Shown: in pieces, positions 9,104-17,717 of the stretch | Layout of the letters: each line of letters starts with the position of its first letter | Position numbering within the stretch: the first letter of the stretch is position 1 | Assembly: GCF_000730645.1 (NCBI RefSeq) | Contig: NZ_BBIU01000005.1 | Span: forward strand, 124,001-188,000 | Source of the DNA: Pseudomonas parafulva NBRC 16636 = DSM 17004 | GTDB taxonomy: Bacteria; Pseudomonadota; Gammaproteobacteria; Pseudomonadales; Pseudomonadaceae | Direction of reading: 5' to 3' | DNA length: 64,000 nt | Made by a program: the position numbers and the translations under genes | Notes under the pieces: generated by a model | Seen by the model: only the letters and a program-made list of their open reading frames with translations | What the model was told of the DNA's origin: nothing | Databases searched by the model: none

Positions 9104-10462
9104 TTACCGGGTTGAGGAGAGGGAAGGGCTGGCGGCTTTTTCCACCTGGGCCCAGACACGCAGGAAATTACCGCCCCAGAGCTTGGCGATATCGGCTTCG
9201 GAATAGCCACGCTGGATCAGTTCGGCTGTGACGTTGCGTACTTGGCTGACATCGTCCCAACCCTGCACGCCGCCACCTTCGTTGAAGTCCGAGGCAATGC
9301 CGACGTGGTCGATGCCAATCTTGCGCACGGTGTAGTCGATGGCATCGCCCAGGTCCTTGAGGCTGGCCTTGGGCTCTTCATCGAGAATGGCGTAGAGCTG
9401 GCTGGCATAGCTGCCGAAGCGTTGCTCGGGCCAGGCAGCGATGATCGGGTCACCTGGCATCAGCGCCATCGCCAGGTTGGGCAGTGGTGGCAGGTCGAAC
9501 TTGGCGCGCAGCGCGTTGAGCTTGTCCTGGGTCTTTTGCGTGAGCGGCCGCAAGTAGCCGGAGAACCCGACGACCTGCACTACGCCGCCACTTTTCTTGA
9601 TCAGTTGCAGTTCGCGGTCGCTGAGATTACGTGGAATGTCGACCATGGCCCGCGGCGCCGAGTGCGAGGCGACGATGGGCGCGCGGGTCAGGGCGCTGAC
9701 CTGCTCCAGGGCCTGGGTGGACATTTGCGAGACATCGATGATCACCCCCAAGTCGTTGAGCCGTTGTACGGCTTGCTTGCCGATAGGTGAGAGGCCGCCC
9801 AGGGCATCGGGGGAGTCATTGAAGAACGGCAGCGGGCGCGACGAGTCGGCCCAGTCGTTGTTGCCGATGTAGCTGAAACCGAACATGCGCATGCCCCGTG
9901 CTGCCCACTTGTCCAGCAGGTTCAGGTCGTTCCCCAGTGGGTAGGCATTGAGCATGCTGATGAAAATGGCGAACTTCCCTTCGCCGTGCAGACGGCGGAA
10001 GTCTTCGGGGGTGTAGGCGATGCCAACCTGGTTGGGGAAATCACGGACGAGGCCGGAGATGATCTTGTAACGCACTTCTTGCTGGTTGCGGGCCTCATCG
10101 AGAAAGCCTGCGGTCGGCCGATGCGGTGCGTTGGGGCCATTCCAGATTTCCGGCCAGCCGAAGATGGTCAGTGCCGCGCCCGACAGCCTGCCCTTGGCGG
10201 CCTTCGCCAGGTCGAACTGGCCGTCCCCATCCTTGTCGGCTTCCTGGCCATAGGTGCCGAAGTCCATCGGCAGGGTGATATGGCTGTCGAAGGAAATCAG
10301 CCGCTCCTGCAATTCATCGGCTTGCTTGATCACTTCGCGCGGAAAGTGGGGCGCAGGGCTCAGCCACTGGCTCCAGGCCAGATAGCCGCCGGCGCCGAGC
10401 AGCAGGGCCAGGGGCACGCCGATGTACAAGGTTTTCTTCCAGCGAGGTCTTGTCATTGCCAT
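9104..10462 (-). CDS. pvdM: Dipeptidase-fold protein PvdM, metal ligands degenerate
   Basis: A 452-residue protein of the renal dipeptidase (peptidase M19) fold with an N-terminal signal anchor (about residues 11-31), so it faces the periplasm. The family's metal-binding HxD is here HIT (His61, Thr63), the DLSH His is Gln (DVSQMS, about 246), and the THNxxN-type His is lost (SYIGNNDWADSS); only the SHS His (about 267) is kept. It is therefore unlikely to be an active zinc dipeptidase. PvdM is needed in vivo for the PvdP oxidation of ferribactin. First gene of the pvdMNO unit; a second Met at 10456 is an equally possible start. Confidence 0.9.
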   Translation of the reverse strand: MAMTRPRWKKTLYIGVPLALLLGAGGYLAWSQWLSPAPHFPREVIKQADELQERLISFDSHITLPMDFGTYGQEADKDGDGQFDLAKAAKGRLSGAALTIFGWPEIWNGPNAPHRPTAGFLDEARNQQEVRYKIISGLVRDFPNQVGIAYTPEDFRRLHGEGKFAIFISMLNAYPLGNDLNLLDKWAARGMRMFGFSYIGNNDWADSSRPLPFFNDSPDALGGLSPIGKQAVQRLNDLGVIIDVSQMSTQALEQVSALTRAPIVASHSAPRAMVDIPRNLSDRELQLIKKSGGVVQVVGFSGYLRPLTQKTQDKLNALRAKFDLPPLPNLAMALMPGDPIIAAWPEQRFGSYASQLYAILDEEPKASLKDLGDAIDYTVRKIGIDHVGIASDFNEGGGVQGWDDVSQVRNVTAELIQRGYSEADIAKLWGGNFLRVWAQVEKAASPSLSSTR

Positions 10463-10509
10463 CTCGATTCAGGTCCGCGAATGCCGGGGGCTTGGGCTAT
10501 CTGGGAGGG

Positions 10510-10533
10510 ACGAGCAGCATGGGCGGAAATTTA
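10510..10533 (-). promoter_or_regulatory. PvdS-type iron-starvation promoter of pvdMNO
   Basis: Minus strand TAAAT (10529-10533), 16 bases, CGT (10510-10512), 48 bases before the pvdM start. It is back to back with the pvdP box at 10565-10588. Confidence 0.85.
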
Positions 10534-10564
10534 CCGGGGCGGGGGTGGGGTATCGCGCCGCCGC

Positions 10565-10588
10565 TAAATTTTGCCGGGCAACATACGT
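10565..10588 (+). promoter_or_regulatory. PvdS-type iron-starvation promoter of pvdP
   Basis: Plus strand TAAAT (10565-10569), 16 bases, CGT (10586-10588), 46 bases before the ATG at 10634. Its position rules out the upstream-extended reading frame that begins at 10571. Confidence 0.85.
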
Positions 10589-10633
10589 TCTTGCTGGGAT
10601 AGCGCCTGCTTCATGGCGGACACGGGAAGGGTA

Positions 10634-12256
10634 ATGACGATTTCTCGACGAGGGTTCATGGCCGGTGTGGCCTTGGCGGGCGCGGCCCTGCCAGCGGCCT
10701 ACTACGGGCGCCGCGAGCTGACCAGGGAGGAATTTCCGGTGACCCCCGGGGAGGCCAGCGTGGAGCTTGCCGACACCGCCGGTCAGCGCCTGGGTAACCG
10801 CTTGCGCGGTATCTGGAGCTTGCGCCTTGAGGGCGCGGATGCCGGGCTGGCAGGTTTGCCCTCCGAGGCGCTGGAACTGTTCATCGACATTGCCGCGCGT
10901 GGTCGCGGGGTACGCGGTTGCCTGGACAGCGCGCAACGCCTGCGCAGCGCGCAGCCGCCTCGTTATCAGTTGATAGGTGACTTGATCGAGTCCGAACCCA
11001 ACCGCCTGTATTGGCGCCTCAAACCCGAGGATGGCAGCCACCCGGGTTACGAGATGGCGATCACGTTCGACGAAGTGTGGGGCGGGTTCGGCAATGCGGG
11101 CAGCGAGACCTTGAGTGGGCGCATCGCAGCGCTGGATCGGCCGCTGGCACTGCCGCTGCAGGACAACCGTTTCGTCGCTATTCGCCAGCGCGTCCCCGAG
11201 GCGCGCCAGACCATCGCCTTGGAGCCGCCCCTGCTGGCTTGGCTGATTTCGCCGGAGCACCGTCTGTTCCACCAACTCTGGCATGCCTCGCGGGACAAAT
11301 GGCACAGCTTGCCGGACGACAAGCGCAATGCCTTGCGCGGGCTGGGCTGGCAGCCCGGCCCCCGTGACAAGGAGCGCGATGCCCGAGGGAAGCTCAAGGA
11401 CCGCAACGGTTCAGGCGAGGACTTCTTCTTCATGCACCGGCACATGCTGGCTGCGGCCCGCGCCTTGCAGCCGCTGCCGTCATGGCAGCGCTTTCCGTTG
11501 CCGCAGCCGGAACTCGAGCGCGACCGCCTGGGATTTGCCCGCTATTTCGACAACCTCGACGGCTGTTCGGTGCCGCCGACCTGGTTGGCTCCGGGGGACG
11601 ACGCGTTCAGCGAGTGGGTAAACGGCATCAAGCGGGCCGAGACGTTCCATGGCAACTTCGCGGTCTGGGAGTCTCAGTACCGCGACCCGCGCTACCTGTC
11701 GCGAATGACCTTGGGGCAGTTGGGGTCGGAGATGGAGCTGGGCCTGCACGACTGGCTGCACATGCGCTGGGCGTCGGTGCCGCGCGACCCCTCCAATGGC
11801 GCGCCGGTGCCGCTGGCCCGTGAGCTGGACGACTTTGCACCACGTTGGTATGCAGCGGAAAACGACTTTCTGGGCGACCCGTTCTCGTCGCATGTGCATC
11901 CGGTGTTCTGGCGTTTCCATGGCTGGATTGATGATCGGCTGGAGGACTGGTTTGCGGCCCACGAGCGTTTCCACCCAGGGGAAGTCAGCCGCTTGCAGGT
12001 CAACGGCGTGCCATGGTTCGCACCGGGGCGCTGGGTGGAAGTGGACGATCCGTGGCTGGGGCCGGATACCCATGGTTGCAGCACGGTGCCGGGCCTCAGG
12101 CCGGGCAAGTCGGTGGAAATGGATGTCGAGACCATGAAGCTGGCCTTGCGCATCATCTTCAGCGAAGACGAAGGGAAGCTGGCAGGGTTCATGCGCCAGG
12201 TGCCGAAGCGGCCATGGTATGCCCGGCACCTGTCGTTGAAGGGGTTGCTGGCCTGA
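10634..12256 (+). CDS. pvdP: Periplasmic tyrosinase PvdP (pyoverdine chromophore formation)
   Basis: A 540-residue copper tyrosinase that oxidises the D-Tyr/Dab part of ferribactin to the dihydroxyquinoline chromophore. The N-terminus ISRRGFMAGVALAG is a twin-arginine signal. The two-copper site is visible as His-rich motifs FMHRHMLAAAR (about 265), HDWLHMRW (about 372) and SHVHPVFWRFHGWID (about 420). The start at 10634 was chosen because AAGG lies just upstream, the Tat motif follows directly, and the PvdS-type promoter ends 46 bases before it; the frame upstream of it would begin inside that promoter. Transcribed divergently from pvdMNO and convergently with opmQ. Confidence 0.93.
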   Translation: MTISRRGFMAGVALAGAALPAAYYGRRELTREEFPVTPGEASVELADTAGQRLGNRLRGIWSLRLEGADAGLAGLPSEALELFIDIAARGRGVRGCLDSAQRLRSAQPPRYQLIGDLIESEPNRLYWRLKPEDGSHPGYEMAITFDEVWGGFGNAGSETLSGRIAALDRPLALPLQDNRFVAIRQRVPEARQTIALEPPLLAWLISPEHRLFHQLWHASRDKWHSLPDDKRNALRGLGWQPGPRDKERDARGKLKDRNGSGEDFFFMHRHMLAAARALQPLPSWQRFPLPQPELERDRLGFARYFDNLDGCSVPPTWLAPGDDAFSEWVNGIKRAETFHGNFAVWESQYRDPRYLSRMTLGQLGSEMELGLHDWLHMRWASVPRDPSNGAPVPLARELDDFAPRWYAAENDFLGDPFSSHVHPVFWRFHGWIDDRLEDWFAAHERFHPGEVSRLQVNGVPWFAPGRWVEVDDPWLGPDTHGCSTVPGLRPGKSVEMDVETMKLALRIIFSEDEGKLAGFMRQVPKRPWYARHLSLKGLLA

Positions 12257-12271
12257 CGGTTCGACCATACC

Positions 12272-12290
12272 GGGGCTGCATGGCAGCCCC
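12272..12290. terminator. Hairpin between convergent pvdP and opmQ
   Basis: GGGGCTGC (12272-12279), loop ATG, GCAGCCCC (12283-12290). An 8-pair GC-rich stem lies between the pvdP stop and the opmQ stop. There is no strong U-tract on either side, so it could act weakly in both directions. Confidence 0.5.
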
Positions 12291-12295
12291 TGGGC

Positions 12296-13714
12296 TTATT
12301 CCCCCGTTTGTACTTTCTCTACCTGCCAGCCGCCACCCAGCGCCTTGTACAGCGCCACGCTCCCCTGTAACCGTGCCAGCCGCAACTGGGCCTGCTGATC
12401 CTGGGCTTCATACAGGGTGCGTTGGGTCTCCAGCACTGTCAGCAGCGTCTCGGCCCCGGCACCATAACGCTGCTGTGCCAGGTCGAAGGCCAGGCGTGCC
12501 TGCTGCACTTCCTCGTCCTGCCACTGCCGTTGGCGGTCGACACCCTGGATGGCATTGAGCGCTTTCTCGACATCGGCAAAACCGGCCAGGATGCTACTAC
12601 GATATGCCTCCAGCAACTCCTCCTGCTCGGCCTTGGCCAGATCGCGTGAGGCGCGTAGCCGGCCGTTGTTGAATATCGGCGCGACCAGGCCCGCAGTCAG
12701 CGTGTAGTAGGGGCTGTCGAAGACATGGGGTAAGGTGCGCGCCCCTGTGCCAAGCTCGGCGCCGAGGGTCAACTTGGGCAGCATGGCCGCCCGTGCCACC
12801 TGTACGTTGGCACTGGCCGCTGCCAGTCTTGCTTCGGCTGCGGCGATGTCGGGGCGGCGGGTCAGCAGCTCGCTGGGCATGCCGCTGCCGATGGTAGGCC
12901 AGCGCACGGCCTCGATACGTTCATTGCTACCAGGCAGGTTCTGTACCGGGTCGCCAAGCAGGGTGGCCAAGGTCACGCGGTTGTCCTGCCGACGTTGCTC
13001 CAGCAACGGCAACTGGCGTTCCTGAGCCGCCACCAGGCTGCGCTGCTGCGCCAGCTCCAGGCGCGTGGCAGAACCAGAACGCTGGCGTGCTTCGACGAGC
13101 CCCAGCACATCCCGGGCGTTGCGCAGGTTCAGGTGGGCAATGCGCAGTTGCTCGTCCAGCGCCAACCCTTGCAGGTAGCTGTCGGCCACGGCGCTGACCA
13201 GGGTCAGCTCCACTGTCTGGCGGTCGAAACGGCTGGCGTCGAGGCCTAGCCGGGCGCTGTCGCGGGCTGCGCGCAGGCCGCCCCAGAAATCGATCTCGTA
13301 GGTCGCGCTCAACTGGGTACCGAACGAGGTACTAGTGCGTTCGTTGCTGCTGGCGTCAAGTTGGTCGCTGCCTTCACCACGCATCAAATGCTGGCGGCTG
13401 CCATTCATGCCGAGGGCCAGTTCCGGCAGCAACGGTGCCCCTGCGATCACGGCGCGAGCCTGGGCCTGGCGCACCTTGGCAGTGGCGGCGCCAAGGTCGT
13501 GGCTGTTGAGGCGGGCGCGTTCAACCAGGCGGTCCAGTTCGCGACTGGCGAACGCTTGCCACCATTGGGCCTGGGGCGTGACGAGCGAGGGATCACCGGC
13601 TTCCCCCTGCCAGGTGCCAGGTGGGGCGATGCCGCTTGCGGGCGGCGCGGGTGTGCTGCAGGCGGCGAGGGCCAGGCTGAGGGTCAACAGGCTGATACGG
13701 CTTGGCAATGTCAT
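12296..13714 (-). CDS. opmQ: Outer-membrane efflux lipoprotein OpmQ (NodT/TolC-type)
   Basis: A 472-residue outer-membrane factor of the RND/ABC efflux family. A lipoprotein signal with lipobox LAAC (Cys about residue 19) is followed by two outer-membrane efflux protein repeats rich in long coiled-coil helices. It pairs with PvdR and PvdT to form the PvdRT-OpmQ pump, which exports recycled and newly made pyoverdine from the periplasm. It begins 3 bases after the pvdT stop and is the last gene of the three-gene operon. Confidence 0.93.
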   Translation of the reverse strand: MTLPSRISLLTLSLALAACSTPAPPASGIAPPGTWQGEAGDPSLVTPQAQWWQAFASRELDRLVERARLNSHDLGAATAKVRQAQARAVIAGAPLLPELALGMNGSRQHLMRGEGSDQLDASSNERTSTSFGTQLSATYEIDFWGGLRAARDSARLGLDASRFDRQTVELTLVSAVADSYLQGLALDEQLRIAHLNLRNARDVLGLVEARQRSGSATRLELAQQRSLVAAQERQLPLLEQRRQDNRVTLATLLGDPVQNLPGSNERIEAVRWPTIGSGMPSELLTRRPDIAAAEARLAAASANVQVARAAMLPKLTLGAELGTGARTLPHVFDSPYYTLTAGLVAPIFNNGRLRASRDLAKAEQEELLEAYRSSILAGFADVEKALNAIQGVDRQRQWQDEEVQQARLAFDLAQQRYGAGAETLLTVLETQRTLYEAQDQQAQLRLARLQGSVALYKALGGGWQVEKVQTGE

Positions 13715-13717
13715 GGA

Positions 13718-15682
13718 TTATTCGCTGGTAAGGGCTTTGACCGGGTCGAGACGGGCCGCCTTGCGGGCAGGCATGAAGCCGAACACGATGCCGGTCACCA
13801 CGGCGCAGGCAAAGGCGCCAAGAATGGCGGGCAGGGCGAAGGCCACGGCGACGCCGCCAAGCATCAGGCCTGCGCCGATGCCAAGGGCCAGGACGATGCC
13901 GGTGAGGCCGCCGACCATCGACAGCATCACCGCCTCGCTGAGGAACTGGCGAAGGATGTCGCGCTGGCGGGCGCCGGTAGCCATGCGGATGCCGATTTCG
14001 CGGGTGCGTTCGCGTACCGTCATGAGCATGATGTTCATCACGCCGATACCGCCGACCAGCAGGGAAATCGCGGCGATGGCACCGAGCATCAGCGACAGGC
14101 TGTTCTGCGTGCGCGCCTCGGCCTGGATCAGCGCAGCGTCGTTGGTCAGTTCGAAGTCTTGCTTGCCTTGGTGGCGCTGGCGCATCAGGTGGTCGATGGC
14201 CGCCTCGGTCTCGGCCACCCGGGCCGAGTCGCGGGCGGCAATGATCACGTACTCCGGGTCCTGGGTGCCGAACAGGCGAATGGACGCTGCCGAGTAGGGC
14301 ACCACGATACGTTCGTCACTGTTCTGGTCGCCGGAGCTGGCGCCCTTTTCAGCCAGCACGCCGACGATCTGGAAGGGCACGTTGCCGAGCAGCAGGTACT
14401 GGCCGATCGGGTCGCTGCCGGGTTCGAGCAGCTTGTCGCGTACCTTCTGGCCAATGACCGCCACGGCGGCGCCGGTGCGTTCGTCGCTATCGCTGAAGAA
14501 GCTGCCCCGCACTACCGGCCAGTTGAGAATGTGGGGGAACTCGATGTTGTTGCCGCCCACGTAGAATTTCTGGTTGTTGTTACCGTGGCGCACCATCACG
14601 TCGTTTCCGATGACCGGCATGACCCGGGTGACCTGGGGCAGTTGCGCAATGGCTGCGACATCGTCGAGGGTAACTATCCCCGCGGGCTCGCGCAGCGTGG
14701 CATGGCGGCCATTGAGGTAAAGGATGTTCGAACCGAAGGCGGCCATCTGTGCCATGACCTGGCGCTTGCTGCCTTCGCCCACGGCCAACATGACCACCAC
14801 CGAAGCGACGCCGATGACGATGCCAAGCAGGGTCAGGGCGGTGCGGAACCGATTGATCCACATCACCCGCCAGGCCGCCTGCAGGGCTTCCAGCAACTCA
14901 CCTTTCCAGGCACCGCGCAGGGTTGCGCCGTGGCCCAGGCGCTGGCGCAGTGTGTCGGCCTGCAGCCCTTTTGGCGTTTCGGGGCTGGGCAGCCCGGCTG
15001 CCGAGTCGCTGATGATCAGGCCATCGCGAATCTCGATAACCCGCTGCGCACGCGCCGCCACTTCGCGGTCGTGGGTGATCAGGATGATCACATGGCCTTG
15101 GCTGGCCAGTTCGTCGAGCAGCGCCATTACCTCGGTGCCGCTGTGGCTGTCCAGGGCACCGGTGGGTTCGTCGGCAAGGATGATGTGGCCGCCGTTCATC
15201 AACGCCCGGGCAATCGACACTCGCTGTTGCTGGCCGCCGGACAGCTGGTGCGGGCGATTGCCGGTGCGGCTGGCCAAGCCCAGGCGAGTGAGCAGGGCGG
15301 CCGCGCGGGCGTGGCGTTCGCTGGCGGGGGTGCCAGCATAAATGGCTGGCATCTCGACGTTTTCCTGGGCCGAGCCGGAAGGAATCAGGTGGTAGCCCTG
15401 GAACACGAAGCCGAACGCTTCGCGGCGTAACCAGGCCAGTTCGTCACTGCCCAGTTCGGCCACGTCCTTGCCAGCGAAGCGATAGCTGCCGGAGGAGGGG
15501 CGGTCCAGGCAGCCAAGGATGTTCATCAGGGTCGACTTGCCGGAGCCCGAGGCGCCGACAATGGCGAGGAATTCGCCGGGGTGCACGGTCAGGCTGATGC
15601 CGCGCAGCACGTCGACTCTCGGGGTGTCGAGGCCGCCATAGACTTTGCGGATATCGTTGAGCTCGATCAGGGGAACAGGCAT
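13718..15682 (-). CDS. pvdT: MacB-type ABC exporter PvdT
   Basis: A 654-residue MacB-like protein with the ATPase domain first: Walker [10 protein letters not shown] near residue 42, signature LSGGQQQR and Walker [12 protein letters not shown]. Four transmembrane helices follow, with a large periplasmic MacB domain between the first (about 275-300) and the last three (about 530-640). It is the energy-supplying unit of PvdRT-OpmQ. It abuts pvdR (start at 15682, pvdR stop at 15683) and precedes opmQ by 3 bases, so translation is probably coupled. Confidence 0.94.
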   Translation of the reverse strand: MPVPLIELNDIRKVYGGLDTPRVDVLRGISLTVHPGEFLAIVGASGSGKSTLMNILGCLDRPSSGSYRFAGKDVAELGSDELAWLRREAFGFVFQGYHLIPSGSAQENVEMPAIYAGTPASERHARAAALLTRLGLASRTGNRPHQLSGGQQQRVSIARALMNGGHIILADEPTGALDSHSGTEVMALLDELASQGHVIILITHDREVAARAQRVIEIRDGLIISDSAAGLPSPETPKGLQADTLRQRLGHGATLRGAWKGELLEALQAAWRVMWINRFRTALTLLGIVIGVASVVVMLAVGEGSKRQVMAQMAAFGSNILYLNGRHATLREPAGIVTLDDVAAIAQLPQVTRVMPVIGNDVMVRHGNNNQKFYVGGNNIEFPHILNWPVVRGSFFSDSDERTGAAVAVIGQKVRDKLLEPGSDPIGQYLLLGNVPFQIVGVLAEKGASSGDQNSDERIVVPYSAASIRLFGTQDPEYVIIAARDSARVAETEAAIDHLMRQRHQGKQDFELTNDAALIQAEARTQNSLSLMLGAIAAISLLVGGIGVMNIMLMTVRERTREIGIRMATGARQRDILRQFLSEAVMLSMVGGLTGIVLALGIGAGLMLGGVAVAFALPAILGAFACAVVTGIVFGFMPARKAARLDPVKALTSE

Positions 15683-16861
15683 TCAACCTCCGCTGGCGGC
15701 AGGCGCGCCGATGACAAGGCGTTCGCCTTCGCTGACGCCGTCCAGAATCTGTACCCGCAGGCGGTCACTGAGCCCAGTGCGCACCTTGCGCGCTTCGACT
15801 TTGCCGTCGCGGGTGAGCACCTGTGCCAGGCGCAGGCCGTCGCCGTTGCTGTCGTCGAGGGCCGCCAGCGGTGCGGTCAGGACCTGGCTGGCCTGGCCGG
15901 CGACGAAGAATACCTGGGTGGTCATCTCGGCCATCAGGGCGCCATCCGGGTTGTCCACATCGAGCAGCACGGTGTACTGGACCACTTGGGCACCCGTGGT
16001 CCCGGCGGTGGCGCTGACTGGGCTGCCGCCGCCCTGACTTGACTGTTCCAGCGGTTTGGGCGGGATCGGCAGAATCTGCCGCACGGTGCTGGTCCAGCGG
16101 CGCTTGCCGCCGGAGAGGGTGGTGAAGTAGGCCATCATGCCGGGCTGGACCTTGCCAATGTCGGCTTCGGAAACCTGCGCCCAGACGGTCATCGGTGAAA
16201 GCCTGGCGATGCGCAGTATTAGCGGGGTCTGTTGCTGGGCATTGAGGGTCTGGCCTTCACGGGCATCCACGGCCACTACGGTGCCGTCCATGGGTGCATA
16301 GATGCGCGTGTAGCCCAGTTCGGCCTGGTCGCTGCGCAGGCTGGCCTGGGCCTGAAGGATCTGCGCCTGGTACATGTCGATGCGCGCCTGGGTGACCTTG
16401 AGCTGGGCATCGGCGGTCTGCAGGTCTTGCTCGCGGGTGGCGCCGGCGGCGGCCAAGTCGCGCTGGCGCTTGAGCTGCTGCTGGGCCAGGCGATACTGGG
16501 CGCGCTGTTCGGCCAGCTGGGCTTTGAGATTTTCGATCGAATAGCGGCCGGCATCGAGCCTGGCCTGCTGGGTGGAAGGGTCGATTTCCACCAGCAACTG
16601 GCCTTGGCGAACCTGGTCGCCCGCTTCTACATGCAGGCGACGTATCTGCCCGGAGGCCTGTGCGCCAACGTCCACATAGCGGCGTGGTTGCAGCGTGCCG
16701 AGTGCCGTTACACTGCTTTCGATGTCGGCGCGGGTAACAGCGACCGTGTTGACCGGCTGATTGTCGAAGGGCAGGGCCTTCCAGGCCAGCAGGCTGCCCA
16801 GGCCAAGCAGGCCCAGGCCACCGAGGAAGAGGCGGCGGCGAGTGTTGGATGAGCGTGTCAT
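15683..16861 (-). CDS. pvdR: Periplasmic adaptor PvdR (MacA-like membrane fusion protein)
   Basis: A 392-residue membrane fusion protein. It has an N-terminal anchor (LFLGGLGLLGLGSLLAW, about residues 11-27), a lipoyl/barrel-sandwich half near ALGTLQPRRYVDVGAQASGQ, an alpha-hairpin (about 95-190) and a second lipoyl half plus beta-barrel to the C-terminus. It links the PvdT transporter with OpmQ. First gene of pvdRT-opmQ, with a perfect iron-starvation promoter 68 bases upstream. Confidence 0.93.
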   Translation of the reverse strand: MTRSSNTRRRLFLGGLGLLGLGSLLAWKALPFDNQPVNTVAVTRADIESSVTALGTLQPRRYVDVGAQASGQIRRLHVEAGDQVRQGQLLVEIDPSTQQARLDAGRYSIENLKAQLAEQRAQYRLAQQQLKRQRDLAAAGATREQDLQTADAQLKVTQARIDMYQAQILQAQASLRSDQAELGYTRIYAPMDGTVVAVDAREGQTLNAQQQTPLILRIARLSPMTVWAQVSEADIGKVQPGMMAYFTTLSGGKRRWTSTVRQILPIPPKPLEQSSQGGGSPVSATAGTTGAQVVQYTVLLDVDNPDGALMAEMTTQVFFVAGQASQVLTAPLAALDDSNGDGLRLAQVLTRDGKVEARKVRTGLSDRLRVQILDGVSEGERLVIGAPAASGG

Positions 16862-16928
16862 GCGGGCTTCCAGCCAGGGATGTTGGCTACACGCGGCTAA
16901 ATGCGGCGCGCAGGGAGGTCCCAGTGAG

Positions 16929-16952
16929 ACGAAGTTGGGGGAGCAGGATTTA
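16929..16952 (-). promoter_or_regulatory. PvdS-type iron-starvation promoter of pvdRT-opmQ
   Basis: Minus strand TAAAT (16948-16952), 16 bases, CGT (16929-16931), 68 bases before the pvdR start at 16861. It shares the intergenic region with the Fur-like box of fpvI. Confidence 0.84.
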
Positions 16953-16982
16953 CCCGGTTAAGTGGAGGGAGGCTGTGTTGCT

Positions 16983-17001
16983 GAGAATAATTATAATTTG
17001 T
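16983..17001 (+). promoter_or_regulatory. Fur-box-like operator upstream of fpvI
   Basis: GAGAATAATTATAATTTGT agrees with the 19-base Fur consensus at 12 of 19 positions by my alignment and is the only A/T-rich stretch in the pvdR-fpvI gap. In P. aeruginosa fpvI and pvdS are direct Fur targets, which fits. It contains TATAAT (16992-16997) but no matching -35 was found. Confidence 0.6.
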
Positions 17002-17073
17002 AAGATTGCACGCTGATATCACATTTTCCCTCGACCTTGCCGTTGGCCAGGCAGGGCGGCGCCAGGTGTCGTT

Positions 17074-17550
17074 GTGGAACATTATTACCGTGAATTGGTG
17101 AGCTTCCTTTGCGCACGTCTTGGTAGTCGCCAGGCGGCAGAGGACGTTGCCCACGATGCATACCTGCGGGTACTGGAGCGCACCGACCCCGAGCGCATTG
17201 AGCACCCACGCGCGTTTCTGTACCGCACAGCACTCAACCTGGTAGTCGACCGTCATCGGAGGCATCAGGTGCGCCAGGCCGAACCGTTGGACGTGCTGGA
17301 CAACGACGAGCGCTGGCACAGTCCTGCACTGACCCATGGCATGCAGCTCGATCAGCGCCTAGCATTGATGCAGCGTGCGCTGGATGAGTTGAGCAAGCCC
17401 TGCCGCGACAGCTTCCTGCTGCGCAAGCTCGAAGGGCTGTCCCACCAACAGATCGCTGAAAGCCTGGGCATCTCGCGCAGCCTGGTGGAAAAGCACATTG
17501 TCAACGCCATGAAGCACTGCCGGGTGCGCATGCGCCAGTGGGATTGCTGA
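17074..17550 (+). CDS. fpvI: ECF sigma factor FpvI
   Basis: A 158-residue iron-starvation ECF sigma-70 factor. Region 2 is at about residues 5-65 (AAEDVAHDAYLRVLER, HPRAFLYRTALNLVVDRHRRH) and region 4 at about 105-155 (LSHQQIAESLGISRSLVEKHIVNAM is the helix-turn-helix). It should direct fpvA transcription when FpvA binds ferripyoverdine. The start is GTG at 17074; no better codon or Shine-Dalgarno is seen, so the start is moderately sure. It is divergent from pvdR and preceded by a Fur-like box. No anti-sigma gene lies between it and pvdR or directly after it. Symbol by synteny with pvdR and by family. Confidence 0.88.
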   Translation: MEHYYRELVSFLCARLGSRQAAEDVAHDAYLRVLERTDPERIEHPRAFLYRTALNLVVDRHRRHQVRQAEPLDVLDNDERWHSPALTHGMQLDQRLALMQRALDELSKPCRDSFLLRKLEGLSHQQIAESLGISRSLVEKHIVNAMKHCRVRMRQWDC

Positions 17551-17717
17551 ACGCCGGGTTAGAGGCAAATGTAAATTCCAACAGCCAATCACTTGATTTA
17601 TGCAGCTTTCCCGGCTTCTATCAAAGAAGACCGCTGTTAGGTATGGCCCTCGCAGTAGCCGTGATTGGCGCAGTAGGTCTGGAATGCAACCATTACCCCC
17701 TTGCCCCAGGCCCGATC

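Noticed and set aside
10571-10633. Upstream extension of pvdP
   Set aside because: It begins inside the PvdS-type promoter; the Tat signal and ribosome site point to 10634.
13361-15430. A 689-codon plus-strand frame antisense to pvdT and opmQ
   Set aside because: It mirrors the codon bias of pvdT, has low-complexity Gln/His/Ala translation and no domain.
16862-17073. Possible short fpvR in the pvdR-fpvI gap
   Set aside because: The gap is 212 bases and filled by two regulatory elements; no frame encodes a FecR-like protein.
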